Assembly (NCBI RefSeq): GCF_015708085.1
Contig: NZ_JADNYM010000006.1
Location: forward strand, 62,001 to 126,000
Length of the DNA: 64,000 nucleotides
Source of the DNA: Arthrobacter terrae
GTDB lineage: Bacteria; Actinomycetota; Actinomycetes; Actinomycetales; Micrococcaceae
Reading direction: 5' to 3'
Positions 33,070 to 41,411 of this stretch are shown piece after piece. Positions within the stretch are counted from its first letter, which is position 1; each line of letters opens with the position of its first letter. The position numbers and the translations under genes were made by a program. The notes under the pieces are model-generated. The model saw only the letters and a program-made list of their open reading frames with translations. It had not been told where the DNA came from and made no database searches.

Positions 33070-33113
33070 CGCGCGCTTCCGGGAGGTGCGGCCTGTCAGG
33101 GGCCGGGGGCTGG

Positions 33114-33581
33114 CTAGGCGTCAAAGACGGTCGTCAAGGCGATCAGGATGATGCCGAGTCCGGAAAGGACGAGCCCGCCAAGCATCGGGGTCACCAGCGG
33201 GAGGGCTACAAACACTGCAACGTAGGCCAGGACGCTGATGGCCGCGAACGCCATTGATAGGGCAGGGATGCGCAGGTCTTTGCGGGTGTGCCAGATGATC
33301 TGGGCACTGCCAGTGATGACACTGCACAGGGCTGCAAAACCGAGCAGGAAACCCAGCCAGGTGAAGCGCGGGCCCAGCAGCGTGGCCATCGAGTTCAGGG
33401 CCACCGCGGCGCTGCCGCCCCAGAAGCCGACGGTGATGGAGACGAGGCCGGCAAAAATCCGCAGCACGGACTGCGCCTTTGAAGTCCGTGCCGGGAGCAG
33501 GGTGGGCGCCTCGGTATGGTGGTCACCGGTCACCGTCAGGACCGGCGGGAAGACTGCCGGGGGATGGATGTACTCGCTCAT
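33114..33581 (-). CDS. Membrane protein, about four TM segments
   Basis: 155 aa. About 40 residues of cytosolic Pro/His-rich sequence, then TM helices near residues 42-62, 72-95, 105-125 and 130-150. Shine-Dalgarno GAAAGGGTTCGAC. No recognised family; no class A or B motif seen directly upstream. Confidence 0.65.
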   Translation of the reverse strand: MSEYIHPPAVFPPVLTVTGDHHTEAPTLLPARTSKAQSVLRIFAGLVSITVGFWGGSAAVALNSMATLLGPRFTWLGFLLGFAALCSVITGSAQIIWHTRKDLRIPALSMAFAAISVLAYVAVFVALPLVTPMLGGLVLSGLGIILIALTTVFDA

Positions 33582-33700
33582 GTCGAACCCTTTCCGCCGC
33601 CGGCAGCGTGACGTGCCGGTCGAGGCAAATGCTACGGGCAGGGTGCGACATCTGGCTGCCGGACCGGCCCCGCACCGGATTACAGTGCGGGACCGTACCG

Positions 33701-36499
33701 CTAGAACCGGCTGGAGCCAGCCAACAGTGCCCCGGTCCTGGCCCCCGGGTAGTTGATGATCCCCCCGAAACCGGTCCCGGTGGAACTGATGTAGCGCAGG
33801 CCACCACTCCGGTTGAGCGATACAAGCCCGGTACGGTCCCCGTAATGCCCGTCGACGGCCGCCAGCGCCACCGTGTCCGACCAGCCGGCTTGGGCAACGA
33901 CTTTCTCGGCGCCAGTGAACCGGCCGTTGCCGTTGGAGTCCTGGAAGACCAGCTTCGCTCCGTCACGGGCGACAATCCCCTGCTTTCCGGCTCCAGTCAT
34001 GTCCATCATGACGGGTTGGCGGCCCTTCCATCCTGTCCCGAGCTGAACCGGCGCCATCAGACCCCCGGTGCTGGAAACCTGGTAGGAGAGCAGATTACCG
34101 GCCGGGTCGACGGCGAGGACAGCAGGGTAAGGGGTGGTGTTGTTCCAGTTTCCGACGGTGATCTGCATCGCGGTCCAGCCGCTGTTGCCGACGGTCACCG
34201 GTGGTTGGAAGCCACCGCCAGCTACGCCTCGGCGCAACTGCAGAGACCCGTTGGTGCACTGGATAAGGATGTCGGGAATCCCGTTCGCATCCCAGTCCAC
34301 GACATGGAAGCTGAGCGTGCCGGCACGGTCCCATCCTGCACCGTGATCGACCGGGTTCCCGAAAACGCCGTGACCGGAGGACGCCTCGGAGAGCAGGTGG
34401 CCTTCGTGGGTGATGGTGACCAAATCAGCCTTGGAGGAGATGGCGGGTGCTGCGTCCGTGTGCAGTTCAACGACGTGGGTATGATCCTTGCTGGCAAACA
34501 GCCGTCCGTCAGCGCGGATCGCCATCTGGGTGCCGTAGGCGCCGGAAGCGAGTTCGGATCGTGTCCCTGCACGCAGATCGATGAGGGTGAGGATCCCGCC
34601 CGCATTGTGCACCACCTTTGACGTCCCCGGCAGCTGAAGCGTCCGGACCGACAGGTAGCCCGGCCGGGCAGACCGGTTCCGGAGCATGTGGGTGCGCAGG
34701 ACCTTCCCTGTGCCAGGGTCCAGGATGATGAGGCCGTTGATGGTGGAGACAACCAATTCACCGTCGATCAGCAGCGGCGAATACAGCTCGTTCTGTCCGT
34801 CAAGGTAGACGGTCCAGATGACCCGGTCTTTGGCGACGTCGTACGCGAAGACGGCAGCGGCGCCGGTGTAGTCGGGGGCACCGTAGCCGGGGCGGCCCGA
34901 CGTGGTGCCGTAGACAGTGTTGCCGTCGCCACCAAGTCCAACAATGGATTGTTCCGGGATGAATTTGTTTTTCACCGTAATGGCGTCCGTCTTCGGATCG
35001 ATGAAACCCAAAGCACCACCGCGCAGCCCGTATTCGGGGACGGTGCCGACAAGGACTTTGCCGCCGGCCGTAGCCCACCCGAACGGGCGGGACTGCATGT
35101 AATCGGTGCGTAGCTTCACGATCAGTTTGAACGCGCCAGCGCCGGTCGACTGCTTGGACCGGGTGTAGCGGAAAAGTTGTCCGGAGCCGTAAGAGCCGAT
35201 AAAGATGCTGTCCCGGTCCAGTTCCATCATGTGCTCGATCTGGCCGACCCCGGAAGTAGGCACGCTCTGCCAGCGGGCGTTCGTGTCCGGGTGGATGGAG
35301 GCAATGCCGTTGCCCTGGTAGCCGCCGGCGTACAGCACTCCGGTCGCTGAGGCGATCAACGACTGGACGGAGAGGGCGCCGGGCTTGCATTTGGCCGCGT
35401 ATTTCCGTGTCAAAGTCTTACGGGCGATGGAGAATTCGGCGATCATCGGTTCTCCGGCATCGGAGCCAGCCACATACAGACGGTCCCCGTCCTGATAAAC
35501 AGAACGGGGGCTGTCCATGCCGGCAGTTACGAGGGTCGTCATGGCCATGGTGGTCGTGTTGATGTTGACCACGGATCCGCCGGCTACCGTCCAGGTGGAG
35601 GAACTGGTCGCCGTGCCGGTGAACGAGCGGATAGGGGATGCACCGAAACGCGGTTCCCACCTTTTGGTGGGCAGGTTGTAGATGAAGCAGCGCATAAGGT
35701 TGGCGGCGTCTTCGGCGAAAACGAACATTCTGTCCCCGCGGGCAAACAACTGCGGCACCTGGCCTGTCGGGGCGCTTTCGGGGAGTCTGATGATAGTGCG
35801 AGCTGCCGGGTTGCTGATAGGGAAGGAGACGATTTTTGCATCTCGGCTGCCGGTACCGGCGTACACGGTTCCCCCGGTGATCGCCACGCCGTACACGTAG
35901 TCGGTGCCCTCATCAATACGCGGCTGCGTCGTGAAAGCATTGGTGCGTGGGTCAAAGCTCCAGATGATCCCATTAGGGTAGAAGCCACCCCAGACGCGTC
36001 CGTCGTCGCTGACTTCCATCCCATAGATGCCGGTCGCGTCCGCATGGACTTTGCCGTAGTCCTTCAGTTTCCGGTCCGTGAACGACCAGGACATCAGATG
36101 GCCGTCACCGCGGCCGAAGTAGACGGTATGGGTGCTCGGGTTCCAGCCGATTTTGGAGGAAATCTTGATGGGTACCGTGTCAACGTATTCAAGGTTGCCG
36201 GTGGCCAGGTCAATGATCTGGAACTGGTTGGTGACCCCGGAAGTGGTGGTGACAAGTTTCGGGGCGCCTTTCAGGTCGTTGACGATCCGCATGTCCAGAA
36301 AAGCCACGGTCAAAAAGACATCGTCGTAGGTCCGCTTGATGCCGGCACCGCCAGCAATGGTGCGCAGTGTTGTTGGAGTGGTCGTGCCCGGGGTGATGTC
36401 CGCCATGGCCGGGGCTGCCGGTGCGAGGGCCGCGGTTACACCTGCGACCACCGCCCATGAAAGGACGGCGCGACGGCTGGGCAGTAGGCGGGTTTCCAT
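33701..36499 (-). CDS. Large secreted beta-propeller protein (Tat-type signal, FG-GAP-like C-terminus)
   Basis: 932 aa. METRLLPSRRAVLSWAVVAGV has a twin-Arg signal with a cleavage region near AMADI. The middle (about 60-680) is a series of WD/PQQ-like beta-propeller blades (IYGMEVSDDGRVWGGFYP; YGVAITGGTVYAGTG; VYGTTSGRPGYG). From about 690 FG-GAP/VCBS-like repeats occur (VVDWDANGIPDILIQ; GNSGWTAMQITVGNWN; DSNGNGRFTGAEK). Likely an extracellular binding protein or polysaccharide-active enzyme. Shine-Dalgarno GGAGAATCA. Confidence 0.78.
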   Translation of the reverse strand: METRLLPSRRAVLSWAVVAGVTAALAPAAPAMADITPGTTTPTTLRTIAGGAGIKRTYDDVFLTVAFLDMRIVNDLKGAPKLVTTTSGVTNQFQIIDLATGNLEYVDTVPIKISSKIGWNPSTHTVYFGRGDGHLMSWSFTDRKLKDYGKVHADATGIYGMEVSDDGRVWGGFYPNGIIWSFDPRTNAFTTQPRIDEGTDYVYGVAITGGTVYAGTGSRDAKIVSFPISNPAARTIIRLPESAPTGQVPQLFARGDRMFVFAEDAANLMRCFIYNLPTKRWEPRFGASPIRSFTGTATSSSTWTVAGGSVVNINTTTMAMTTLVTAGMDSPRSVYQDGDRLYVAGSDAGEPMIAEFSIARKTLTRKYAAKCKPGALSVQSLIASATGVLYAGGYQGNGIASIHPDTNARWQSVPTSGVGQIEHMMELDRDSIFIGSYGSGQLFRYTRSKQSTGAGAFKLIVKLRTDYMQSRPFGWATAGGKVLVGTVPEYGLRGGALGFIDPKTDAITVKNKFIPEQSIVGLGGDGNTVYGTTSGRPGYGAPDYTGAAAVFAYDVAKDRVIWTVYLDGQNELYSPLLIDGELVVSTINGLIILDPGTGKVLRTHMLRNRSARPGYLSVRTLQLPGTSKVVHNAGGILTLIDLRAGTRSELASGAYGTQMAIRADGRLFASKDHTHVVELHTDAAPAISSKADLVTITHEGHLLSEASSGHGVFGNPVDHGAGWDRAGTLSFHVVDWDANGIPDILIQCTNGSLQLRRGVAGGGFQPPVTVGNSGWTAMQITVGNWNNTTPYPAVLAVDPAGNLLSYQVSSTGGLMAPVQLGTGWKGRQPVMMDMTGAGKQGIVARDGAKLVFQDSNGNGRFTGAEKVVAQAGWSDTVALAAVDGHYGDRTGLVSLNRSGGLRYISSTGTGFGGIINYPGARTGALLAGSSRF

Positions 36500-36574
36500 T
36501 GATTCTCCGGGAGCTCCACGCCGGTGGGGAAGGGTGATCCCCGGACCGGCAGAATTGTTTACGCTGTCGCTGTG

Positions 36575-36588
36575 AAACATGCGTAGAC
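36575..36588 (-). promoter_or_regulatory. Class B motif
   Basis: Minus-strand GTCTACGCATGTTT upstream of the beta-propeller gene. Confidence 0.45.
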
Positions 36589-36615
36589 GCTGGAGCTGGC
36601 TATCCCCGGACCCAC

Positions 36616-36650
36616 GAAAAGGCCCCGCACCGGATAAACGATGCGGGGCC
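36616..36650 (-). terminator. Terminator after the secreted nuclease gene
   Basis: GGCCCCGCA / TGCGGGGCC stem with a 12-nt loop and TTTTC on the minus strand. Confidence 0.85.
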
Positions 36651-36669
36651 AGCGCGTGAAGCCATGCAG

Positions 36670-37398
36670 CTAATTGCAGGCGGCGAGGATACCGGCGATC
36701 GCGTCATGTTCCGGTTGGGTCATCCACAGTTTGTACTTGGTCTTCACCGCGGTCTGGCGGGCGACGTACTCGCAACGGAACGCTTTGTTGGCGGGCAGCC
36801 ACGCATCGGCGGAGGAATCGGATTTCTGTTGGTTGGCGGGTCCGTCGGCAGCAATCAGGTTCAGCGGGTCGTTAGCGAGCTGGAGCCGCTGGTCTGCGCT
36901 GATCTGCTGGGCACCGGTCTGCCAGGCTGAGGAGAGCGCTACGATATGGTCTATCTGGACGGCGGAAGAGTCCGCGCCGCGGGTGAAGTTGATGGTTTTC
37001 CCGGTGTACTCGTCAGCAAGTTTCCCGGAGGCGACGATACAGTTCTTAGTGCCGGGTTTGACGGTGATGTTGGTGAGGTCGCGGCGAAGAATGTCATTGC
37101 GGGTATCGCAGCCGTTGTGGTCAACGTCGGACCAGGCGGCGCCGAATTGTTCGCGGCTATAGCCGGTCTTCGGTGCTTTTCCTTTCACCGGGATGGACGC
37201 CAGCTCAGCGACGGCTTCCGCGATCTCAGCGGGGGTCGCGGAGTTTGCCGCTGACTCCTGTGATGTAGCCGCGTGCACGGCGCCAGCGACTGTGTCCCCG
37301 ACATTCGCTGCAGCGCTGCAACCGGCGAGGGTAGCTGCGAGGAACAGGGCAGTGAGGGCTGTGACTGATTTAGGGGCAGCGGAGCGGGTGATCTTCAT
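36670..37398 (-). CDS. Lipoprotein nuclease, DUF1524/HNH type
   Basis: 242 aa starting MKITRSAAPK, with lipobox TLAGC at about residue 23. The C-terminal half has the actinobacterial secreted HNH pattern: SDVDHNGCDTRNDIL, QIDHIVALSSAWQTGA, LANDPLNLIAADGPANQQKSD and FRCEYVARQ, giving the DH and N metal/catalytic residues and two cysteines. Predicted extracellular DNA cleavage. ATG set 7 nt after a class A element; own terminator. Confidence 0.86.
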   Translation of the reverse strand: MKITRSAAPKSVTALTALFLAATLAGCSAAANVGDTVAGAVHAATSQESAANSATPAEIAEAVAELASIPVKGKAPKTGYSREQFGAAWSDVDHNGCDTRNDILRRDLTNITVKPGTKNCIVASGKLADEYTGKTINFTRGADSSAVQIDHIVALSSAWQTGAQQISADQRLQLANDPLNLIAADGPANQQKSDSSADAWLPANKAFRCEYVARQTAVKTKYKLWMTQPEHDAIAGILAACN

Positions 37399-37405
37399 AT
37401 CCCTC

Positions 37406-37435
37406 ATGTGTGCGGCATCCAGGCGTTCCGGATCC
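37406..37435 (-). promoter_or_regulatory. Class A promoter-like element
   Basis: Weak box GGATCC, 14 nt, CCGCACACAT, 7 nt, ATG at 37398. Confidence 0.57.
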
Positions 37436-37485
37436 GGTGCACCCAGACTAACCGCCGGCAACACGGCGGCTGGACCGGCGCGCCG

Positions 37486-38502
37486 TCAGCGGACCAACCG
37501 GCGGTCAGTTTCCCGGAACACTTCGCGAAGATCGGCTACGAACGCGTCCCTGTCGGGGTTACCGGTCTGCGTGGCCATATGATCCAGGAAACCGCGGACC
37601 ATGGACGGATGCAGTGCGTTCATTCCGTCCGTCGGCTTGAGGACCGGTTCGTCCCCGGAGACGTCCAGCAGGTTTTCGATACCATCGGTTTTGATGACGG
37701 CTGTGCGGTCTGCACGGCAAAACTCCCCAAAATGCGCGTCGGAGTCATTAAACGGGGACCCGGCGGCGACATCCATCATGACGGCGTACTCGCGGTGGTC
37801 CCGGAAATGGTTGGCCACCTTCCTCACCTGGCCCTCGTCGTATGCGGACCCGCCGTGCACGCTGATGTCGGCCCGGTAGAGCCAGTTGTCACGGGTGTAG
37901 TCGTTAGCCTTCCCTGAATCGGCAGCGAAACTCAGCAGGGATTTCCCGACCCTGATGTCATGCTTGATACCCGCGTCCTGGATGATGAACGTGGACAATT
38001 CCCCAACTTGGGTCAGGGTGGCGGTGCCCGGGAGCTGGGCGTCAGCGATGAGTTTCTGCGCCGTCAGGGCTAGCCCGATGTCGCCACCATCCGTGTCCAG
38101 GTTGTCGGCGACCAGGACCCGGTCGTTGCCGAGCTTTTGGCCAGGCTCAAGCAGGTGTTTTACGCCAGGGAGTTTCAACTGGTCCAGAAGGTCGTCCTGC
38201 TCCTGACGGGGAAGCGATTCAAAGTCTTTGGCTTGTCGATTCAGTTCGAGGAGTTCCGCAGGCAGCGGCAGCTCCAGGTTATACGGGTAGGCCTTGTCCT
38301 GGTGCCGCTGCCATTTACCCGTCTCGCACGCGGCCCGCGTACGAACCACACCCGCTGCCGCTGCAACAGCTGCTCCGTCCAAAGGTGAGGTGCCTTGGGC
38401 CAGGATGACGCCGGAAGGCTCAGCGTGCATCTCTGCGGCAAACTGGCCGCCCGCCTTGATTCCGGCCTGGACGCGGGTGCGGTTTTCTACATTCATAGTC
38501 AT
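37486..38502 (-). CDS. GGQFAA-tagged hypothetical protein, 338 aa
   Basis: Starts MTMNVENRTRVQAGIKAG; residues 18-33 read GGQFAAEMHAEPSGVIL, the same tag as in the products at 23453 and 24888. The remainder is soluble, mixed alpha/beta (VADNLDTDGGDIGLALTAQKLI; FIIQDAGIKHDIRVGKSLLSFA) with no recognised catalytic site. ATG 7 nt after a class A variant. Only the tag unites it with the other two. Confidence 0.7.
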   Translation of the reverse strand: MTMNVENRTRVQAGIKAGGQFAAEMHAEPSGVILAQGTSPLDGAAVAAAAGVVRTRAACETGKWQRHQDKAYPYNLELPLPAELLELNRQAKDFESLPRQEQDDLLDQLKLPGVKHLLEPGQKLGNDRVLVADNLDTDGGDIGLALTAQKLIADAQLPGTATLTQVGELSTFIIQDAGIKHDIRVGKSLLSFAADSGKANDYTRDNWLYRADISVHGGSAYDEGQVRKVANHFRDHREYAVMMDVAAGSPFNDSDAHFGEFCRADRTAVIKTDGIENLLDVSGDEPVLKPTDGMNALHPSMVRGFLDHMATQTGNPDRDAFVADLREVFRETDRRLVR

Positions 38503-38509
38503 GCCTTAC

Positions 38510-38519
38510 TTGTGTGCGG
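38510..38519 (-). promoter_or_regulatory. Class A 10-mer (CCGCACACAA variant)
   Basis: One mismatch; 7 nt to the ATG at 38502; no clear G-rich box. Confidence 0.48.
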
Positions 38520-38565
38520 CCAAACGACTTCGCGGCAGACCCCAGCCTGTGCAGACCGGACCATG

Positions 38566-38910
38566 TTACCGGCGGCCGCTGGCACGAATGACAGACTTGG
38601 ATACGGTAGACACCTCAGCTTCCAGCCCTGCTTCGCGTGCGCGCTTTTTGAAGGCAGCGGCCAGGATGGCGGCGGCCTCCGGGTCCCGGAACTTTATCCC
38701 CGCCAGCGACGGTGCGTTCTTGCGGTCCACGGTGCCGAACACAGTCCCGTAAGCGACGTTGTCGAGCGTCTCGACCAAGCTGCAGACGTCGGATTCGAAC
38801 GAGGGCGACAGCGACTCGTTGAACGCGACGACGGCCTCAACGTGGGAACGTTTTACCCCCGGCTCTCCGGCGTCTAGGCGGGTACGGACGTGGACCTGGA
38901 ATCTTCGCAT
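38566..38910 (-). CDS. Hypothetical protein
   Basis: 114 aa (MRRFQVHVRTRLDAGEPGVK...), basic, probably ferredoxin-like alpha/beta; C-terminus rich in Ala/Lys/Arg helices. Start fixed by the 7-nt spacing to a class A element. Single gene, function unknown. Confidence 0.62.
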   Translation of the reverse strand: MRRFQVHVRTRLDAGEPGVKRSHVEAVVAFNESLSPSFESDVCSLVETLDNVAYGTVFGTVDRKNAPSLAGIKFRDPEAAAILAAAFKKRAREAGLEAEVSTVSKSVIRASGRR

Positions 38911-38917
38911 GGCCACC

Positions 38918-38947
38918 ATGTGTGCGGACTCCCCGCGCCACGTCACC
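38918..38947 (-). promoter_or_regulatory. Class A promoter-like element
   Basis: GGTGAC, 14 nt, CCGCACACAT, 7 nt, ATG at 38910; the G-rich box abuts the oppositely oriented 10-mer at 38949. Confidence 0.62.
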
Positions 38948-39003
38948 GCCGCACACATTTACAGTGAACCAGCTGAAAGGAACACGGTGGACCACTGGGA
39001 AAT
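38929..39003 (+). repeat. Repeat copy A: class A 10-mer plus the truncated 5' end of the 40478 gene
   Basis: About 75 nt closely matching 40423-40497 (shared CCACGTCACCGCCGCACACAT region, GTGAACC, GCTGAAAGGAACA and the codons for -HWE-). The coding part stops matching after about seven codons, so this is a decapitated copy of the neighbouring gene. Confidence 0.75.
38949..38958 (+). promoter_or_regulatory. Orphan class A 10-mer
   Basis: Exact CCGCACACAT in front of a gene remnant (VDHWEI...) that no longer has a body. Confidence 0.5.
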
Positions 39004-39014
39004 TTGTATCATCG

Positions 39015-39094
39015 ACAGAAGGTGCTGGCCGCACAAGAAGGACGGACCAACCTAGAGCCTCTGAGATATCACTGCCCGTAGACACCCGTGTACA
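39015..39094. repeat. Repeat copy B: 3' end of the Asp-box gene plus downstream DNA
   Basis: Matches 40320-40400 at roughly three positions in four (AGAAGG-GCTGGCCGC-CAA ... CTGAG--ATCACTG-CCGTAGAC). It contains the TGA of the pilin-like gene. Confidence 0.7.
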
Positions 39095-40295
39095 GGTAGC
39101 CATTGTTATGCTTCCCGGCGACCAGTTTGGTACCGTCAGCTGAGGAAGCCACCGAGTACCAGGACCCGGTTCCTGCACTGGTCTGCTTTGTCCAGTTCAC
39201 GCCAGAATCGGTGGACGTGAAGATGTGTCCGAGGTCCTGTCCGGCGACCAGTTTGGTACCGTCAGCTGAGGAAGCCACTGAGTGCCAGTACCAGGTCCCT
39301 GCACTGGCCTGCTTCGTCCAGTTCACGCCAGAATCGGTGGACGTGAAGATGTTTCCACCGTTCTGTCCGGCGACCAGTTTGGTACCGTCAGCTGAGGAAG
39401 TCACCGAGGACCAGATCCCGGTTCCTGCACTGGCCTGCTTCGTCCAGTTCACGCCAGAATCTGTGGACGTGAAGATGTTTCCGCTGTACTGTGTTGCGAC
39501 CAGTTTGGTACCGTCAGCTGAGGAAGCCACCGAGGACCAGTACCCGGCTCCTGCACTGGCCAGCTTCGTCCAGTTTACGCCAGAATCTGTGGACGTGAAG
39601 ATGTTTCCGCCGTTGTATTGAGCCGCCACGAGCTTGTTGCCGTCAGCTGAGGAAGCCACCGAGTACCAGGACCCGGTTCCTGCACTGGTCTGCTTCGTCC
39701 AGCTCACGCCCGAATCAGCAGACGTGAAAATATATCCGTCGCTGTATTGAGCCGCCACGAGCTTGTTGCCGTCAGCTGAGGAGGCCACTGCCCTCCAACT
39801 GCCGGTCCCTGAGCTAGTCCGCTCGGTCCAGACAGCTGGCTGCGAGAAGTCGGGAAGCGGCATGCACTCACCCCGGCTCGCGGCACTGTCTGCAGAAGTG
39901 ATCATGAACGTCTTCCCAGTCCCGGAGACCGTGGAAGCGCAGTAACTGGCACCATCGGGGTAAACGACAATCTTTACAGTTGCCGGCAGCTGCGGAACCA
40001 GCCCTGCCGAGACCAAGCTGGCGGCGGAGGCATAGGAGTTGGTCTTCGCTTTCTGGACGCCCTGCGCTGTGTTCACAGCGGCAAGGTCCTGTTTGGCGCC
40101 ATTGTCCTGGGCGAACGGGATCACACCGAAAATGGAGGCCAGCACCCCGGCTGTGAGGATGCCGACGACGACCACGCCGACAAGGATGGAGGGAAGGTCA
40201 AACGCACCCACCGAAGATCGCAAGTTGTCCAGTGCAACCTGGAGTCGCTGTCGTCCGTTGCGCAGAGTAATGAGTACCAAAACCAGTCCATCCAT
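39069..40295 (-). CDS. Pilin-like N-terminus with tandem Asp-box (BNR) repeats
   Basis: 408 aa. Residues 1-30 are cytosolic and basic, then a single hydrophobic helix (LPSILVGVVVVGILTAGVLASIFGV) followed by a pilin-like stretch (DLAAVNTAQGVQKAKTNSYASAASLVSAGLVPQLP). From about residue 150 there are six near-identical 42-43 aa blocks containing S-x-DSGVxWTK Asp-boxes and SVASSADGxKLVA, which should fold as a beta-propeller. This resembles a minor pilin carrying an adhesin or sialidase-like tip. The gene is bracketed by repeats A, B, B' and A'. Confidence 0.72.
   Translation of the reverse strand: MDGLVLVLITLRNGRQRLQVALDNLRSSVGAFDLPSILVGVVVVGILTAGVLASIFGVIPFAQDNGAKQDLAAVNTAQGVQKAKTNSYASAASLVSAGLVPQLPATVKIVVYPDGASYCASTVSGTGKTFMITSADSAASRGECMPLPDFSQPAVWTERTSSGTGSWRAVASSADGNKLVAAQYSDGYIFTSADSGVSWTKQTSAGTGSWYSVASSADGNKLVAAQYNGGNIFTSTDSGVNWTKLASAGAGYWSSVASSADGTKLVATQYSGNIFTSTDSGVNWTKQASAGTGIWSSVTSSADGTKLVAGQNGGNIFTSTDSGVNWTKQASAGTWYWHSVASSADGTKLVAGQDLGHIFTSTDSGVNWTKQTSAGTGSWYSVASSADGTKLVAGKHNNGYLYTGVYGQ
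39100..39830. repeat. Tandem DNA repeat, period 126-129 bp
   Basis: Six anchors of GTCAGCTGAGGA at 39135, 39261, 39387, 39513, 39642 and 39771. The units are in frame and highly similar at DNA level, so copy number can change by slippage or recombination without a frameshift. Confidence 0.88.
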
Positions 40296-40319
40296 GTCGG
40301 CCAGAATTTCTTCTCACCT

Positions 40320-40400
40320 ACAGAAGGAGCTGGCCGCGCAAAAATGAGGGACTAATTTAGGGCTTCTGAGGCATCACTGTCCGTAGACGCCAGTGAACAT
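40320..40400. repeat. Repeat copy B': 3' remnant of a second Asp-box gene
   Basis: On the minus strand it encodes FTGVYGQ-stop, the exact end of the 39069-40295 product, immediately upstream of that gene's start. A second copy of the gene therefore once lay here. Confidence 0.72.
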
Positions 40401-40422
40401 ATCCGATGCGTCCGGCATCCCG

Positions 40423-40497
40423 CTCCCCGCGCCACGTCACCGCCGCACACATATACAGTGAACCCGCTGAAAGGAACATGATGGGCCACTGGGAAAC
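40423..40497 (+). repeat. Repeat copy A': class A 10-mer and intact 5' end of the 40478 gene
   Basis: Partner of 38929-39003; here the coding sequence is complete. Confidence 0.75.
40443..40452 (+). promoter_or_regulatory. Class A 10-mer
   Basis: Exact CCGCACACAT, 25 nt before the ATG at 40478; no G-rich box at the usual distance. Confidence 0.55.
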
Positions 40498-41335
40498 CGA
40501 ACACGGGGAGATCGTCCTCCCCGCCGCTGAATTCGCTGCCGTCCGTCAGGCCGTGCAAAAAGTTGTACACGAGCACCAAACGAAAGTCTTCGACGCCACC
40601 CAGGAATTCTGGAAGGGGCTGACCAGGAAAGAGCAGACCGACCCGGAAGCGTACACGGCCGCGCTGCGCAAAGACGTGAATGCCAGACACGCGGCGATGG
40701 AGCAGGCCCAGAGCAGTTGGCGCCATCAACCTTCGGCCCCGCATCTGGAGGAACTCAATGACGATTTGGAATGGCGGCTCACCCTTGACCGCGGTGCCAA
40801 GCCGGCGAGGGTTCTCAAAACAGACCTGCCGTTCCCGACCAACCGGACCACCGACTTCCCCGCCGGCGAAGGGTCTGTGACCTTCAACAAGGACACCAAC
40901 ACCGTGGAGTGGAACACCGGGGAATCCCGCAACGTCATTGACCGGGCCCACAATTCGGCGGCTGGCGCTGCCCTATTTGACAGGATCAAAACCGTGAAGT
41001 GGACGCGCAACACGGGCGGCCTCATTATGGGCAACAACGAGTACGCCCAGGAAGCCGGACACGGCGACGCCTGCCATAAGGCGTACGGCCCGATCGGTGC
41101 AGCGCAGGAGCCGTCAAACTGCGAGGAGTACACCGACTCCAAAGGCAACAGGGTCGGGCAGGCCGAGCTTCGCAAACTCCAGCAGGAACTGTGGGAAGCC
41201 CAGCGGAAACTTCAGCAACTGATGGTCAAGGTGACCGCAGCTGCCGGGCGCGGCAAGACCACCGCAGCGTCCAACCGGGGCAGCTTCGCCCCCACCTACC
41301 GCTCCGAGCCGACCATCCGTCTCGGCGGCTGGTAA
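40478..41335 (+). CDS. Hypothetical protein with a nuclease-like central region
   Basis: 285 aa (MMGHWETEHGEIVLPAAEF...). A helical N-terminal region (AVRQAVQKVVHEHQTKVFD) and acidic middle are followed by FDRIKTVKWTRNTGGLIMGNNEY, HGDACHKAYGPIG and a coiled-coil C-terminus (LRKLQQELWEAQRKLQQL). Shine-Dalgarno GAAAGGAAC. Closed by a strong terminator. A beheaded duplicate of its 5' end lies at 38929. Function unknown. Confidence 0.66.
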   Translation: MMGHWETEHGEIVLPAAEFAAVRQAVQKVVHEHQTKVFDATQEFWKGLTRKEQTDPEAYTAALRKDVNARHAAMEQAQSSWRHQPSAPHLEELNDDLEWRLTLDRGAKPARVLKTDLPFPTNRTTDFPAGEGSVTFNKDTNTVEWNTGESRNVIDRAHNSAAGAALFDRIKTVKWTRNTGGLIMGNNEYAQEAGHGDACHKAYGPIGAAQEPSNCEEYTDSKGNRVGQAELRKLQQELWEAQRKLQQLMVKVTAAAGRGKTTAASNRGSFAPTYRSEPTIRLGGW

Positions 41336-41356
41336 CTTCCGAGGTCGCCAAAACCC

Positions 41357-41399
41357 AGAAAGGCCCCGTGCCGATGAACAGTACGGGGCCTTCCTTCTG
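41357..41399. terminator. Terminator, bidirectional
   Basis: AAGGCCCCGT / ACGGGGCCTT stem around a 13-nt loop, between convergent genes. Confidence 0.83.
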
Positions 41400-41411
41400 C
41401 CAATCTCAGCG

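Noticed and set aside
39015-40400. The Asp-box gene as a transposon cargo with terminal direct repeats
   Set aside because: No transposase or inverted ends; repeat B contains the gene's own 3' coding end, so gene duplication explains it.
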